Positions 25,248 to 33,493 of a stretch of 64,000 bases of DNA are shown one piece after another. Below the pieces are notes generated by a model. It ran no database searches and was not told the DNA's origin. It saw nothing but the letters and a program-made list of their open reading frames with translations. How positions within the stretch are numbered: position 1 is the stretch's first letter; every line of letters starts with the position of its first letter. This DNA is from Streptomyces sp. NBC_01381 (lineage in GTDB: Bacteria; Actinomycetota; Actinomycetes; Streptomycetales; Streptomycetaceae): assembly GCF_026340305.1 (NCBI RefSeq), contig NZ_JAPEPI010000001.1, positions 4,216,001 through 4,280,000 on the forward strand, written 5' to 3'. Both the position numbers and the translations under genes were made by a program.

Positions 25248-26625
25248 CCGGCGTCGCGTCGAGCCGGGCCGTGATGACCAGCGTGCCCTCCTCGATCTGG
25301 TAGTCGAGGGGCAGACCGAGGCCGCGCATCGCGGCGACCATGCCGGTGTTGGAGGCCTGCGTCACCGCGTACACGCTCTCGCAGCTCGCCTCGACCGCGA
25401 GGGCGACCAGACGGCCGAGGAGTTCGGTGCCGATGCCGCGGCGCTGCCACTCGTCCTCGACGAGCAGCGCGATCTCCGTCTCGTCACCGTCCCAGAGGAG
25501 ATGGCCGATGCCCACGATGCGGCCGGACGCGGTCTGCACCGCGAGGGTGCGGCCGAAGCGCGGGCTGAGCAGGTGGTTGAGGTAGCGGTCGGCGTCGCGC
25601 ACGGGGCCGTGGTAGCGCATGCTCAGGGTGCGCCGCGAGCAGCGGTCGTGCATGGCCTTGGCGGCCTCGACGTCGGTGGTGTCGGCGCGTCGTACGGTGA
25701 TGGAGTTGCCCTCGGCGAGGGTCAGCACGTCCTGGCTGCGCGGGATGCGCGGGCCGAGCCGGGTGTCCAGCTCCACCAGGGCACGGGCGCGGGCGAACTC
25801 GGTGGGTGTGAACGGCAGATAGGGCCGCTCGACCGTGATCACCTCGCCCTCCGGTGCCCGCAGCCGCAGCACGGTCCCTTCCAGGACGCCCTCGACGGGT
25901 GCGCCGTCGGCGGTCGCGTCCGCCGCCGGGGCGGCCGTGTCCCGCTCCCGCTCCCGCGACGTGGCGGGCAGCGAACGGATGGTGCAGCGGCCCAGCAACT
26001 GGCGCAGTGCGAGCGGCAGTTCGGCCGCGTCGAGGGCGGTGCGGGTTGCGAGGCCCAGGATGCGCGTCGGGGCGTCCACCAGGTCGTGGGCGTCCGCCCG
26101 CTCGATCCAGGTGCCCGAGCCGCCGGCGTGCGAGACGCCCCGGGTGATCTCGGCCGCGGAGAGCTCCTCAGGCGCGCGCAGCAGGAACTCGTCCACCGTG
26201 CCTTCGGCCAGCGGGTGCGCCTGCAGGCTGAGGATGTCGACCCGGCCGTGTGCCAGGGCCGTGCACAGGGCGGCAAGCGCGCCCGGCTCGTCGCGCACCG
26301 TGGTGCGCATCCGCCACAGGGTGGTCGCTCCGGCGGAGTGTTCCGTGGGGTGCCCGGCCGGCCGGGCGTCGGCATCGTCCGCCGTCGGAGGGGCGTGGTT
26401 GTGGCGCCGTGCCCACCATGTGTGGAACCCGGCCGTGGCGATCAGCACCACGGCCGAGATCACCAGCAGGGCGGTGCCGTCGGGGCCGTGCCCGATCAGG
26501 TTCGCCACCGCGTCGGCGACGGCCACGGCCGTGAAGAGGGCGGCAAGCTCGACCAGGTCCCGCCGCCAGTGGTGGACGGGGCGGCCATGCTTCGTTCGCG
26601 TCACATCAGACATGTCAGCACTCAT
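25195..26625 (-). CDS. Membrane-anchored ACT-GNAT fusion protein
   Basis: A 476-residue protein with an unusual architecture. Two membrane segments lie at about 25-45 and 48-70, an ACT domain at about 103-180 (MRTTVRDEPGALAALCTALA), a linker region, and a GNAT acetyltransferase domain at about 310-455, with the acetyl-CoA loop DEWQRRGIGTELLGRLV. ACT domains bind amino acids, so acetylation may be amino-acid controlled. The GNAT part resembles protein lysine acetyltransferases coupled to regulatory domains in actinomycetes, but the substrate is unknown. ATG 26625 is used; ATG 26613 is the alternative. Overlaps the PLP gene 3' end by 53 bases. Confidence 0.85.
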   Translation of the reverse strand: MSADMSDVTRTKHGRPVHHWRRDLVELAALFTAVAVADAVANLIGHGPDGTALLVISAVVLIATAGFHTWWARRHNHAPPTADDADARPAGHPTEHSAGATTLWRMRTTVRDEPGALAALCTALAHGRVDILSLQAHPLAEGTVDEFLLRAPEELSAAEITRGVSHAGGSGTWIERADAHDLVDAPTRILGLATRTALDAAELPLALRQLLGRCTIRSLPATSRERERDTAAPAADATADGAPVEGVLEGTVLRLRAPEGEVITVERPYLPFTPTEFARARALVELDTRLGPRIPRSQDVLTLAEGNSITVRRADTTDVEAAKAMHDRCSRRTLSMRYHGPVRDADRYLNHLLSPRFGRTLAVQTASGRIVGIGHLLWDGDETEIALLVEDEWQRRGIGTELLGRLVALAVEASCESVYAVTQASNTGMVAAMRGLGLPLDYQIEEGTLVITARLDATPVISRPPYDASFEPQRAE

Positions 26626-26651
26626 ACCGTCACTGTGAAGGAAGGGTGTTG

Positions 26652-26661
26652 CGTGATCACG
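26652..26661. promoter_or_regulatory. CGTGATCACG palindrome upstream of ACT-GNAT gene
   Basis: A perfect 10-bp palindrome 27 bases before the ACT-GNAT ATG, in a relatively A+T-rich stretch. It may be a regulator site; the evidence is weak. Confidence 0.25.
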
Positions 26662-26778
26662 AACGCTTTGTGACTGATGGGTTAAGAGGTCTTCTGTCCC
26701 TTTAATGCGCCTTTGCTCTCACTTTGTGTCCGGACCTGACCCCTCGCTGTACGTCTGCCGACCACTCCAGGGGGGAGT

Positions 26779-28362
26779 TCAGTCCTGCCCCACCCGGCCC
26801 GGCTGCAGCACCTTGCTGAAGAGCACCTCGCCGCCTTCCTGCCGCAGCCGCACCGTCAGTTCGCCGCTCCCGCCGTCGATGTCGACCTCGCCGAAGTACT
26901 GCGGCGTCTCGGCCGGCGAGGTGTTGGCGCGGTTCGGCGCCTTCACGAACCGCTGCTCGGGACCGAACGTCCCGTCCAGCTTCAGCGCCTGGAAACCGCC
27001 GGCGGCCAGCGGCCCCGACACGAACTCCCAGAACGGCGCGAAGTCCTTGAACGCCGCCCGCGCCGGGTCGTAGTGCTGCGCCGACGTGTAGTGCACATCG
27101 GCGGTCAGCCACAGCGTCCCCGTGATCCCGCGGTGCTTGATGTGCCGCAGCAGCTCGGCGATCTGCAGCTCCCGCCCGAGGGGCGCGCCGGGGTCGCCTT
27201 GGGCGACTGCCTCGAAGTTCACCTTGCCGTCGGGCACGACGAGACCGAGCGGCATGTCCGAGGCGATCACCTTCCACACGGCGCGCGAGCGCGACAGCTC
27301 CCGCTTGAGCCAGCTCAGCTGCTCGGCGCCGAGGATGCCGGTGGCCTCCTCGGGCTGCCTGCCGGGCGAGTTGGCGTTGCGGTAGGAGCGCATGTCGAGG
27401 ACGAACACGTCGAGGAGCGGACCGTGCCGAAGGACCCGGTACACCCGCCCGTCCTTGTCGCCGGCCGGCAGCGTGGAGACGGGGAAGTACTCGCTGAACG
27501 CCCGCAGCGAGCGCCCCGCGAGCACGTCCACGTTCTTCTCCGTGTAGCGGGCGTCGTCCAGGATCTGCCCCGGATACCAGTTGTTGCGCACCTCGTGGTC
27601 GTCCCACTGCACGATGGAGGGCACCTGCGCGTTGAAGCGCCGTACGTTCTCGTCGAGCAGGTTGTAGCGGAAGGCGCCGCGGAACTCCTTGAGCGTCTCG
27701 GCGACCTTCGACTTCTCCTCCGTGGTCACGTTCCGCCACACGCGGCCGTCGGGCAGCGTGACGCTCGGCAGGATGGGCCCGTCGGCGTAGATGGTGTCGC
27801 CGCTGCACAGGAAGAAGTCCGGGTTCCTGCGGCGCATGTCCTCGAAGACGGTGAAGCCGCCGCGGTCCGGGTTGATGCCCCACCCCTGGCCCGCGATGTC
27901 GCCCGACCACAGGAAGCGCACGCCGTCCTTGCGCCCCTTCGGCGCCGTACGGAAGGTGCCGGTGACCGGTTCGCCGGTACGTCTCGGGTCGTCGGGGTCG
28001 GCGAGCACCACGCGGTAGTGGATCTGCTCGCCCGCGGGCAGCCCGCGCAGCCGCGTGGTTCCCGTGAAGTCCGTGTCCGGGCCGAGCACCGGGCCGTGCC
28101 AGCGGGTGGGGTTGCGGAACGACTCGGTGGCGGCCGTCTCGACGATCATGCGGGCCGGGCGGTCGGAGCGCACCCACACCAGGCCCGCGTGCGCGGTCAC
28201 GTCACCGGCCTGCACGCCCCACTCGGCCCGCGGGCGTCCCGAGCGGGAGAGCGCGGGAGCGGCCCCGGCCAGGGCGGGCACCGCAAGCGCCGCGGGCAGG
28301 GCGAGCGAGCCGTGCAGCACGCTGCGGCGGCGGGGGGACGGGCTCGGCATCGGGTGTGACAT
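26779..28362 (-). CDS. phoD: Secreted alkaline phosphatase PhoD (Tat substrate)
   Basis: A 527-residue PhoD-type phosphodiesterase/phosphatase. The N-terminus PSPRRRSVLHGSLALPAALA is a twin-arginine signal, cleaved around AGAAPA. The catalytic domain has SGDIAGQGWG near residue 148, SGDTIYADGP near residue 180, WDDHEVRNNW near residue 248 and TADVHYTSAQHYD near residue 423. These supply metal-binding Asp, Asn and His residues. It releases phosphate from esters outside the cell. ATG 28362 has GGAGG upstream. Two 11-bp GTTCACT-like repeats 65 bases upstream suggest PhoP control, consistent with known PhoR-PhoP regulation of phoD in Streptomyces. Confidence 0.93.
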   Translation of the reverse strand: MSHPMPSPSPRRRSVLHGSLALPAALAVPALAGAAPALSRSGRPRAEWGVQAGDVTAHAGLVWVRSDRPARMIVETAATESFRNPTRWHGPVLGPDTDFTGTTRLRGLPAGEQIHYRVVLADPDDPRRTGEPVTGTFRTAPKGRKDGVRFLWSGDIAGQGWGINPDRGGFTVFEDMRRRNPDFFLCSGDTIYADGPILPSVTLPDGRVWRNVTTEEKSKVAETLKEFRGAFRYNLLDENVRRFNAQVPSIVQWDDHEVRNNWYPGQILDDARYTEKNVDVLAGRSLRAFSEYFPVSTLPAGDKDGRVYRVLRHGPLLDVFVLDMRSYRNANSPGRQPEEATGILGAEQLSWLKRELSRSRAVWKVIASDMPLGLVVPDGKVNFEAVAQGDPGAPLGRELQIAELLRHIKHRGITGTLWLTADVHYTSAQHYDPARAAFKDFAPFWEFVSGPLAAGGFQALKLDGTFGPEQRFVKAPNRANTSPAETPQYFGEVDIDGGSGELTVRLRQEGGEVLFSKVLQPGRVGQD

Positions 28363-28426
28363 GAATGCGCCTCCAGTGACAGGTCCGACCAGTGTGCAGG
28401 GCCACAACTAACGGTGCGCCGCGGCG

Positions 28427-28448
28427 CACACGCAAACCACAAGTGAAC
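28427..28448 (-). promoter_or_regulatory. PHO-box-like direct repeat upstream of phoD
   Basis: On the minus strand GTTCACTTGTG (28448-28438) is followed directly by GTTTGCGTGTG (28437-28427). The 11-bp unit length and the first heptamer (6 of 7 to GTTCACC) match Streptomyces PHO boxes; the second matches 4 of 7. It lies where PhoP would activate phoD. Confidence 0.6.
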
Positions 28449-28648
28449 AACTGCCCATGGGGACAAGGGAACCGGCGTGCGAACACCACATGGCCTACGT
28501 CCCCCGCCCCATACCCCTGGGGCGACGGACCGAGACCGAACGGCCGATGGCCGCAAGATCACCCGCTGCCTACGCTCACACCAGCGGTGCGCGGCCAGAG
28601 CGCGCCGGCAGTGCGCGGCCGAGCGTGCCGCACCGAAGGGGGAGTCCC

Positions 28649-29059
28649 ATGCCGTTCAACGGTCAGAGCCACATCCGCGTCGCCCGTCCGTCCCGCGACC
28701 TCGCGGCGGCGGAGCGCTTCTGGGCGGGCGGGCTCGGCCTCGACGTCGTCTACCGCGCGAACGGCGGTTCCGCTCCCGGCGAGCACGACCTGCTCATGCT
28801 CGGCCGCCCTGACGCCTCCTGGCACCTGGAACTCGTCCACGAGGCGGCGCGTCCCGTGCAGCCCCGGCCCACCGAGGAGGACCTGCTCGTGATCTACCTC
28901 GACGGGCCCGTGCCCGACGAAATGGTGGCGCGCCTGGAGGAGCACGGCGGCAAGCGCGTCCAGTCGCCCAATCCGTACTGGAACGAATGGGGCGTCACCG
29001 TCGAGGACCCCGACGGCTACCGCCTGGTGCTCTGCACGCGCGCGTGGTCCAACTCCTGA
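28649..29059 (+). CDS. VOC-family (glyoxalase-like) protein
   Basis: A 136-residue vicinal-oxygen-chelate protein: an HIRVARPSRDLAAAERFW start, HLELVHE in the middle and VEDPDGYRLVLCTR at the end. VOC proteins are metal-dependent lyases, dioxygenases or resistance proteins; this one is unassigned. AAGGGGGAG lies just before the ATG. Its 3' end overlaps the convergent MocR gene by 43 bases, inside the first unit of a tandem repeat. Confidence 0.88.
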   Translation: MPFNGQSHIRVARPSRDLAAAERFWAGGLGLDVVYRANGGSAPGEHDLLMLGRPDASWHLELVHEAARPVQPRPTEEDLLVIYLDGPVPDEMVARLEEHGGKRVQSPNPYWNEWGVTVEDPDGYRLVLCTRAWSNS

Positions 29060-30576
29060 ACTACATCGGCGTGGTCCAACTCCTGAACCGCGTCGGCCTG
29101 GTCCAACTCCTGAACCGCACCGGCAAGGAGACGCACCCCCTCGGCGATCCGCGCGGGGGAGAGATGGGCGTAGCCGAGGACGAGCGCGAGTCCCCGGCCC
29201 CGCGCCGCGTCGTCGTCGGCGTGCGTGTAGTCGCTCAGGGGCCGCACCGCGATCCCGGCCGCGGCGGCCCGCCGCAGAAAGGCCTCCTGCGGCCCCCAGC
29301 GGCCGGGCAGCCGGGCGATGACATGGAGCCCGGCGGCGATGCCGCTCACCTCGGATCCGGGGAAGTGCTCCGCGAGTGCCGCGACCAGTGCGTCGCGCCG
29401 CTCCCGGTAGGCGCGCTGGCAGCGGCGCAACTGCCGGTCGTAGTCCCCGCGTTCGACCAGGCGCGCGAACACCGCCTGGTCGAGGACGGGATTGCCGAGG
29501 TCCATCATGCGCTTGCGGGCGACGACCTCGTCGGTCATCGCGTCGGGCACGAGCAGCCAGCCAAGACGCAGCCCCGGAGCAAGTGACTTGCTGACCGATC
29601 CGGTGTACGCGACATGTCCGGGGTCGAGCCCCTGCAGCGCGCCCACCGGGGTGCGGTCGTAGCGGAAGTCACCGTCGTAGTCGTCCTCGACGACCAGGCC
29701 GTCCACGTCGCGGGCCCAGTCGAGGAGTTCGGCGCGCCGCCGGGCCGAGTACCCGATGCCCAGCGGGAACTGGTGGGCGGGCGTGGTGACGACCGCGCGC
29801 ACACCACGCTGCCTCAGTACGCCGGTGAGGACGCCCTCGTCGTCGAGCGGCACCGGCACCGTGGAGACGCCCGCGGAGGCGAACAGCTCGTCGTGCTGCG
29901 GGCTTCCGGGGTCCTCGACACCGACGGTGCGCACCCCGCGCGCGTGCAGCACGAATCCGATGAGCGCCATCGCCTGCGCCACTCCGGAGCACACGACGAC
30001 GCCCTCCGGGTCGGCGACCACGCCCCGGCGCCGCGTCAGGAGTTCAGCGAGCGCCGTGCGCAGCCGGGGCAGGCCGCGCGGGTCCGGGTAGCCGAGCTGG
30101 TCGTGCGGCAGATCGGCCAGGACGCCGCGGTGCGCCGCCGCCCATGCCGAGCGCGGGAACAGGGACAGGTCCGGTGTCCCCGCGATGAAGTCCACGCGCG
30201 CGTGGACCGGACGCGGAGCCAGATCACGCGCCCCGCGCTCGACCGCCCGTGCCGCGCCGCCCACCCACGTCCCCGCCCCGCGGTCGCTGCGCAGATAGCC
30301 CTCGGCCGTCAACTGCTCGTACGCCTCCGTGACAAGACCGCGCGAGACGCCCAGATCGGCGGCGAGCGCACGGCTCGACGGCAGCCGCGTCCCCGGAGCG
30401 AGCCGCCCGGACCTGACCGCGTCGCGCAGCGCCGACTGGAGGCTGCGGCCACGGCTGCGGGCGGGCGCGGCCGCGGCGGGGAGCAGCAGCTCCCATGCCG
30501 GGGTGCCCGGAGCCGTGCGCGCGCTCTCGGCGCCCTCGCCACCCTCTCCGCCCTCGTGGCCGGACCCCGATGCCAC
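29017..30576 (-). CDS. MocR-type regulator (GntR HTH fused to aminotransferase domain)
   Basis: A 519-residue PLP-binding regulator. A Gly/Glu-rich start is followed by a GntR winged helix (about 60-125, with PSSRALAADLGVSRGLVTEA) and a fold-type I aminotransferase-like domain (about 150-500). The PLP lysine lies in YTGSVSKSLAPGLRLG. GTG 30576 is chosen for AGGAGG 11 bases upstream; longer in-frame starts to 30747 pass through the operator. The C-terminus carries three VQELD repeats from a 27-bp tandem duplication. It is divergent from a DMT transporter gene, which it probably controls through the repeats at 30602-30634. Effector unknown. Confidence 0.9.
   Translation of the reverse strand: MASGSGHEGGEGGEGAESARTAPGTPAWELLLPAAAAPARSRGRSLQSALRDAVRSGRLAPGTRLPSSRALAADLGVSRGLVTEAYEQLTAEGYLRSDRGAGTWVGGAARAVERGARDLAPRPVHARVDFIAGTPDLSLFPRSAWAAAHRGVLADLPHDQLGYPDPRGLPRLRTALAELLTRRRGVVADPEGVVVCSGVAQAMALIGFVLHARGVRTVGVEDPGSPQHDELFASAGVSTVPVPLDDEGVLTGVLRQRGVRAVVTTPAHQFPLGIGYSARRRAELLDWARDVDGLVVEDDYDGDFRYDRTPVGALQGLDPGHVAYTGSVSKSLAPGLRLGWLLVPDAMTDEVVARKRMMDLGNPVLDQAVFARLVERGDYDRQLRRCQRAYRERRDALVAALAEHFPGSEVSGIAAGLHVIARLPGRWGPQEAFLRRAAAAGIAVRPLSDYTHADDDAARGRGLALVLGYAHLSPARIAEGVRLLAGAVQELDQADAVQELDHADVVQELDHARVQSTRR
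29044..29124. repeat. Three 27-bp tandem units at a convergent gene junction
   Basis: Units begin at 29044, 29071 and 29098 and share GTGGTCCAACTCCTGAAC (third unit begins CTG). Unit 1 contains the VOC stop codon and also codes for the MocR C-terminus on the other strand; all three units add VQELD repeats to MocR. This looks like a recent duplication. Confidence 0.9.
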
Positions 30577-30601
30577 CGGTACACGCACCTCCTGAGCCGG
30601 A

Positions 30602-30634
30602 AAGTGGTCCCCCAACAGACCCCGGAAGTGGACC
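30602..30634. promoter_or_regulatory. Candidate MocR operator: direct repeat AAGTGG(T/A)CC
   Basis: AAGTGGTCC at 30602-30610 and AAGTGGACC at 30626-30634 form a direct repeat with 24-bp period between the divergent mocR and DMT genes. MocR/PdxR proteins typically bind direct repeats in such positions. Confidence 0.6.
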
Positions 30635-30657
30635 TTAAACCGGTCCGCGTCCGTTCC

Positions 30658-30663
30658 TAGCGT
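30658..30663 (+). promoter_or_regulatory. -10 element TAGCGT, 7 bases before ATG 30671
   Basis: A TANNNT hexamer 24 bases downstream of the second MocR repeat and 7 bases before the DMT ATG, with no Shine-Dalgarno; predicted leaderless message. Confidence 0.55.
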
Positions 30664-30670
30664 CAGGGGC

Positions 30671-31831
30671 ATGAACGCGAACCTCACCCGCGGCTCCCTG
30701 CTCGCCGCACTCGCCTGCCTCCTCGTAGGCGGCTCCTTCACCGCCAACAGCCTCCTCGGCGACTATCCGTACGCCGGTGGCCAGTTCCTCCGCTACGCCC
30801 TGGCCTGCCTGCTGCTCCTGCCGCTGCTCGGACGCGGCGGCACCCGACCGCTGCGCCGTCTCGCACCCCGCCAGTGGGGGCGCCTCGCGCTCCTCGCCGC
30901 CGTCGGCATGGTCGGCTTCAACCTGGCGATCCTCGCCGCCGAGCGCACGGCGGAACCTGCCGTACCGGGTGTCTTCGTAGGGTGCGCGCCGGTCGTCGTG
31001 GCCGTCATCGTGCCGCTCCTGGAGGGCCGCCGACCACAACGGGCCGTCATGTACGGCGCGTTGATCGTCGCCGCCGGTGCCTTCGCCGTGCAGGGGTGGG
31101 GGCGCACCGACGCGGTGGGCATCGCCTTCTCGGTGGGCGCGCTCGCGGGCGAGGTCGGGTTCGCGGTGCTCGCCGTCCCCGTCCTGCGGCCGCTCGGCCC
31201 GAAGCTCCTGTCCGCCACGGTGTGCGGGATCGCCGCGGTGGAGTCCGCCGTCATCGGCGTCGTGGTCGACGGCGGCGGGTGGCTGCGGGTGCCCGACACC
31301 ACCGAGGCGGCTGCCCTGCTGTGGCAGGCGGCGATCGTCACCGTCATCGGGTTCGTCTGCTGGTACTCCGGCATCCAGCGCATCGGCGCCGAGCGGGCCA
31401 CCCTCTTCTCCGGACTCATTCCCGTGGCGGCGGCCTGCACGGCCCCGCTGGTCGGCACCGGCACCTATGGCGTCCCGCAGGCCGTCGGGAGCGCACTGGT
31501 CGGCGCCGGTGTCGCCCTGGGCTCGGGAGTCCTACGCGGCCGCGGCGCGCCGGCAGGTGTCGGTGATGACCCGCGTGACCAGGGCCGGGTCGTCGTTCAT
31601 CGGGACGTGCCCGCAGCCGGGCAGCCGCACGAGCCGGGCGTCGGGGACGGCGTGCTTGGCCCGGATGCCCTGGCGGCGGAGCAGGATCCGGTCGCGGGTG
31701 CCCCACGCGACGGTGACCGGAAGCCCGGGCACGTCGCCGGCGAAGAGCACGTCGCGGCCTGCGGCCAGGGTCTTCTCGAACCCGGTGGCGCCGCGCAGCG
31801 CGAGCGTCTCGGCGACCACGGCCTCGGGTGA
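30671..31831 (+). CDS. DMT/EamA-family transporter with a long antisense-encoded C-terminal extension
   Basis: A 386-residue frame. Residues 1-295 are a normal ten-helix EamA metabolite exporter, with internal duplication halves starting near MNANLTRGSLLAALACLLVG and DAVGIAFSVGALAGE. The last about 90 residues, from GAPAGVGDDPRDQ on, are non-hydrophobic and lie antisense to the 3' end of the hydrolase gene. EamA proteins usually stop about where this extension begins, so the stop codon was probably lost by mutation. The real end may be a frameshift near 31550. Controlled with the divergent mocR gene through the AAGTGG repeats. Confidence 0.85.
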   Translation: MNANLTRGSLLAALACLLVGGSFTANSLLGDYPYAGGQFLRYALACLLLLPLLGRGGTRPLRRLAPRQWGRLALLAAVGMVGFNLAILAAERTAEPAVPGVFVGCAPVVVAVIVPLLEGRRPQRAVMYGALIVAAGAFAVQGWGRTDAVGIAFSVGALAGEVGFAVLAVPVLRPLGPKLLSATVCGIAAVESAVIGVVVDGGGWLRVPDTTEAAALLWQAAIVTVIGFVCWYSGIQRIGAERATLFSGLIPVAAACTAPLVGTGTYGVPQAVGSALVGAGVALGSGVLRGRGAPAGVGDDPRDQGRVVVHRDVPAAGQPHEPGVGDGVLGPDALAAEQDPVAGAPRDGDRKPGHVAGEEHVAACGQGLLEPGGAAQRERLGDHGLG

Positions 31832-32377
31832 ACGGCGCCCGGGGCGGGCGTAGATGGTGCTGGTCAGCGCCGCACGCCCGGCGGCCGTCGCCGCGAGCCG
31901 CTCGATCGCCGGCAGCGGAAGGAGCCGCGCTCCGTGCCGCATCGCGAGCAGCGTGGTGAACGCGTACCGCCGCTCGGCGGGGCTCCAGAACCCGGCAGGG
32001 GAGAGCGCGGTGACCGAGCGCACCAGCTTCTCCCGGCCCAGTTCCAGGGCGAGCAGACCGCCCAGCGAGTTGCCCGCCACGTGCGGGCGCTCGATCTCCA
32101 GGGTCTCGCACAGCGTGCCGAGCGCGGACACCACCGTCGAGGCGTTGTACGCGAGACCGTCGGGCAGCGCGGGGGACGCGCCGAAGCCCGGCAGGTCCAC
32201 GGCGATGACGTCGTACTCCGTGGCGAGAAGCCCGAACACCGGGTCCCAGGCCTGGAGGTGGTGGCCGATGCCGTGCAGCAGGAGCAGCGGCTCGCCCTTG
32301 CCCGCTCGTTCGTGGGCGACGGTCACCGTCCGGGGGCCGTCGGGCGATTCGACGCTGAAGGACACCTCTGTGGCCAT
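31532..32377 (-). CDS. Alpha/beta-hydrolase
   Basis: A 281-residue enzyme. Oxyanion region LLLLHGIGHHLQAW lies near residue 33, the nucleophile elbow AGNSLGG near residue 100, an Asp in WGTRDRILL near residue 226 and a catalytic His in GCGHVPMNDDP near residue 258. The full triad is visible, so it is probably active on an ester, lactone or haloalkane-like substrate. ATG 32377 follows GGAG. The 3' 300 bases overlap the run-on DMT frame. Confidence 0.88.
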   Translation of the reverse strand: MATEVSFSVESPDGPRTVTVAHERAGKGEPLLLLHGIGHHLQAWDPVFGLLATEYDVIAVDLPGFGASPALPDGLAYNASTVVSALGTLCETLEIERPHVAGNSLGGLLALELGREKLVRSVTALSPAGFWSPAERRYAFTTLLAMRHGARLLPLPAIERLAATAAGRAALTSTIYARPGRRSPEAVVAETLALRGATGFEKTLAAGRDVLFAGDVPGLPVTVAWGTRDRILLRRQGIRAKHAVPDARLVRLPGCGHVPMNDDPALVTRVITDTCRRAAAA

Positions 32378-32435
32378 TGCTGCTCCTGTCCCCGCCGACG
32401 GGCGACGGTCCCCTAAACAAACCGGTCACCTTGTA

Positions 32436-32446
32436 GACACCGTGTC
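32436..32446. promoter_or_regulatory. GACAC-C-GTGTC palindrome upstream of the hydrolase
   Basis: A perfect dyad with 5-bp arms, 59 bases before the hydrolase ATG, in the divergent region with the sigma factor gene. Possible regulator site. Confidence 0.35.
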
Positions 32447-32482
32447 AGCAACAATTACCGCTCAGTAGCTCCGAGTTCAAGG

Positions 32483-32521
32483 GGTGTGTGCCGCGCCGCT
32501 CAACGGTGTGTGCCGCGCCGC
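32483..32521. repeat. 17-bp direct repeat upstream of the sigma gene
   Basis: GGTGTGTGCCGCGCCGC occurs at 32483-32499 and 32505-32521 (22-bp period). Function unknown; it may be a duplication or a double site. Confidence 0.7.
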
Positions 32522-32568
32522 ACCCTTTTCGTCTGGACAGCGGGGGATCCGTCGGATGGGATGGAGGG

Positions 32569-33459
32569 GTGGCAACGGACACCGCGACCAGCGACTTCGA
32601 AGAACATCGGCCCGTCCTGATGGGCGTGGCCTACCGCATGCTCGGCCGGGTGGCCGACGCGGAGGATGTGGTGCAGGACGCGTGGCTGCGCTGGTCGACG
32701 GCCGACCATGCGCAAGTGCGCGAACCGCGCGCCTACTTGGTGCGCGTCACGACGCGCCTCGCCATCGACCGGCTGCGGCACGTGCAGTCCCGGCGCGAGT
32801 CGTACGTGGGGCCGTGGCTGCCCGAGCCGCTGGTCACGGACTTCGGGCCGACCGTCCCGGACACCGCCGAGCGGGCGGTGCTCGCCGACTCCGTGTCGCT
32901 CGCCGTCCTGGTCGTCCTGGAGTCCCTCTCGCCCCTGGAACGTGCGGTGTTCGTGCTGCGGGAGGCCTTCGGTTTCCCGTTCTCGGAGATCGCCGTCACG
33001 CTGGACCGCGGCGAGTCCGCGGTGCGGCAGCTCGCCGCGCGGGCCCGCAAGCATGTCGACGAGAAGCGGCCGCGCTACGAAGTCGACCCGGATGAGCGCA
33101 GAGACCTGACGGAGCGCTTCCTGGCGGCGGCGGCCGAGGGCGACCTGGACGGGCTGATGTCCCTGCTCGCCCCGGACGTCCGCCTGGTGGGCGACAGCGG
33201 CGGCAAGGCCAAGGCCCCGCTGCGCATCATCGAGACGGCCGACAAGGTGGGCCGCTTCCTCGTCGGCGCGACCCGCAAGGGCCTGGCTGCCGACGCGGAG
33301 GTCGAGTTCCGCTTCGTCGAGCTCAACGGCGCCGGTGCGGTGCTCGGCCTGGTCGACGGAAAGCCGGACGTCGTCTTCCAACTCGACGTCACCGAAGGCC
33401 AGATCAAGGACCTCTACATCATCCGCAACCCGGACAAACTCGCCGGTCTGGCCGCATAG
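32569..33459 (+). CDS. ECF41-like sigma factor (SigJ type) with SnoaL-like C-terminal domain
   Basis: A 296-residue ECF sigma factor. Sigma region 2 (VAYRMLGRVADAEDVVQDAWL) and region 4 (SLSPLERAVFVLREAFGFPF) are followed by a SnoaL-like domain of about 110 residues. The WLPEP motif (GPWLPEPL) marks the ECF41 group. The usual DGGG motif is DSGGK here, a change in the domain that controls activity. GTG 32569 is the likely start because GGAGG lies close; an upstream ATG at 32488 is also possible. ECF41 factors lack a classical anti-sigma gene and are set by this C-terminal domain. Confidence 0.85.
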   Translation: MATDTATSDFEEHRPVLMGVAYRMLGRVADAEDVVQDAWLRWSTADHAQVREPRAYLVRVTTRLAIDRLRHVQSRRESYVGPWLPEPLVTDFGPTVPDTAERAVLADSVSLAVLVVLESLSPLERAVFVLREAFGFPFSEIAVTLDRGESAVRQLAARARKHVDEKRPRYEVDPDERRDLTERFLAAAAEGDLDGLMSLLAPDVRLVGDSGGKAKAPLRIIETADKVGRFLVGATRKGLAADAEVEFRFVELNGAGAVLGLVDGKPDVVFQLDVTEGQIKDLYIIRNPDKLAGLAA

Positions 33460-33493
33460 CGGTCAATTGGCGTCCCCGTAGCGGCATTCGGCC

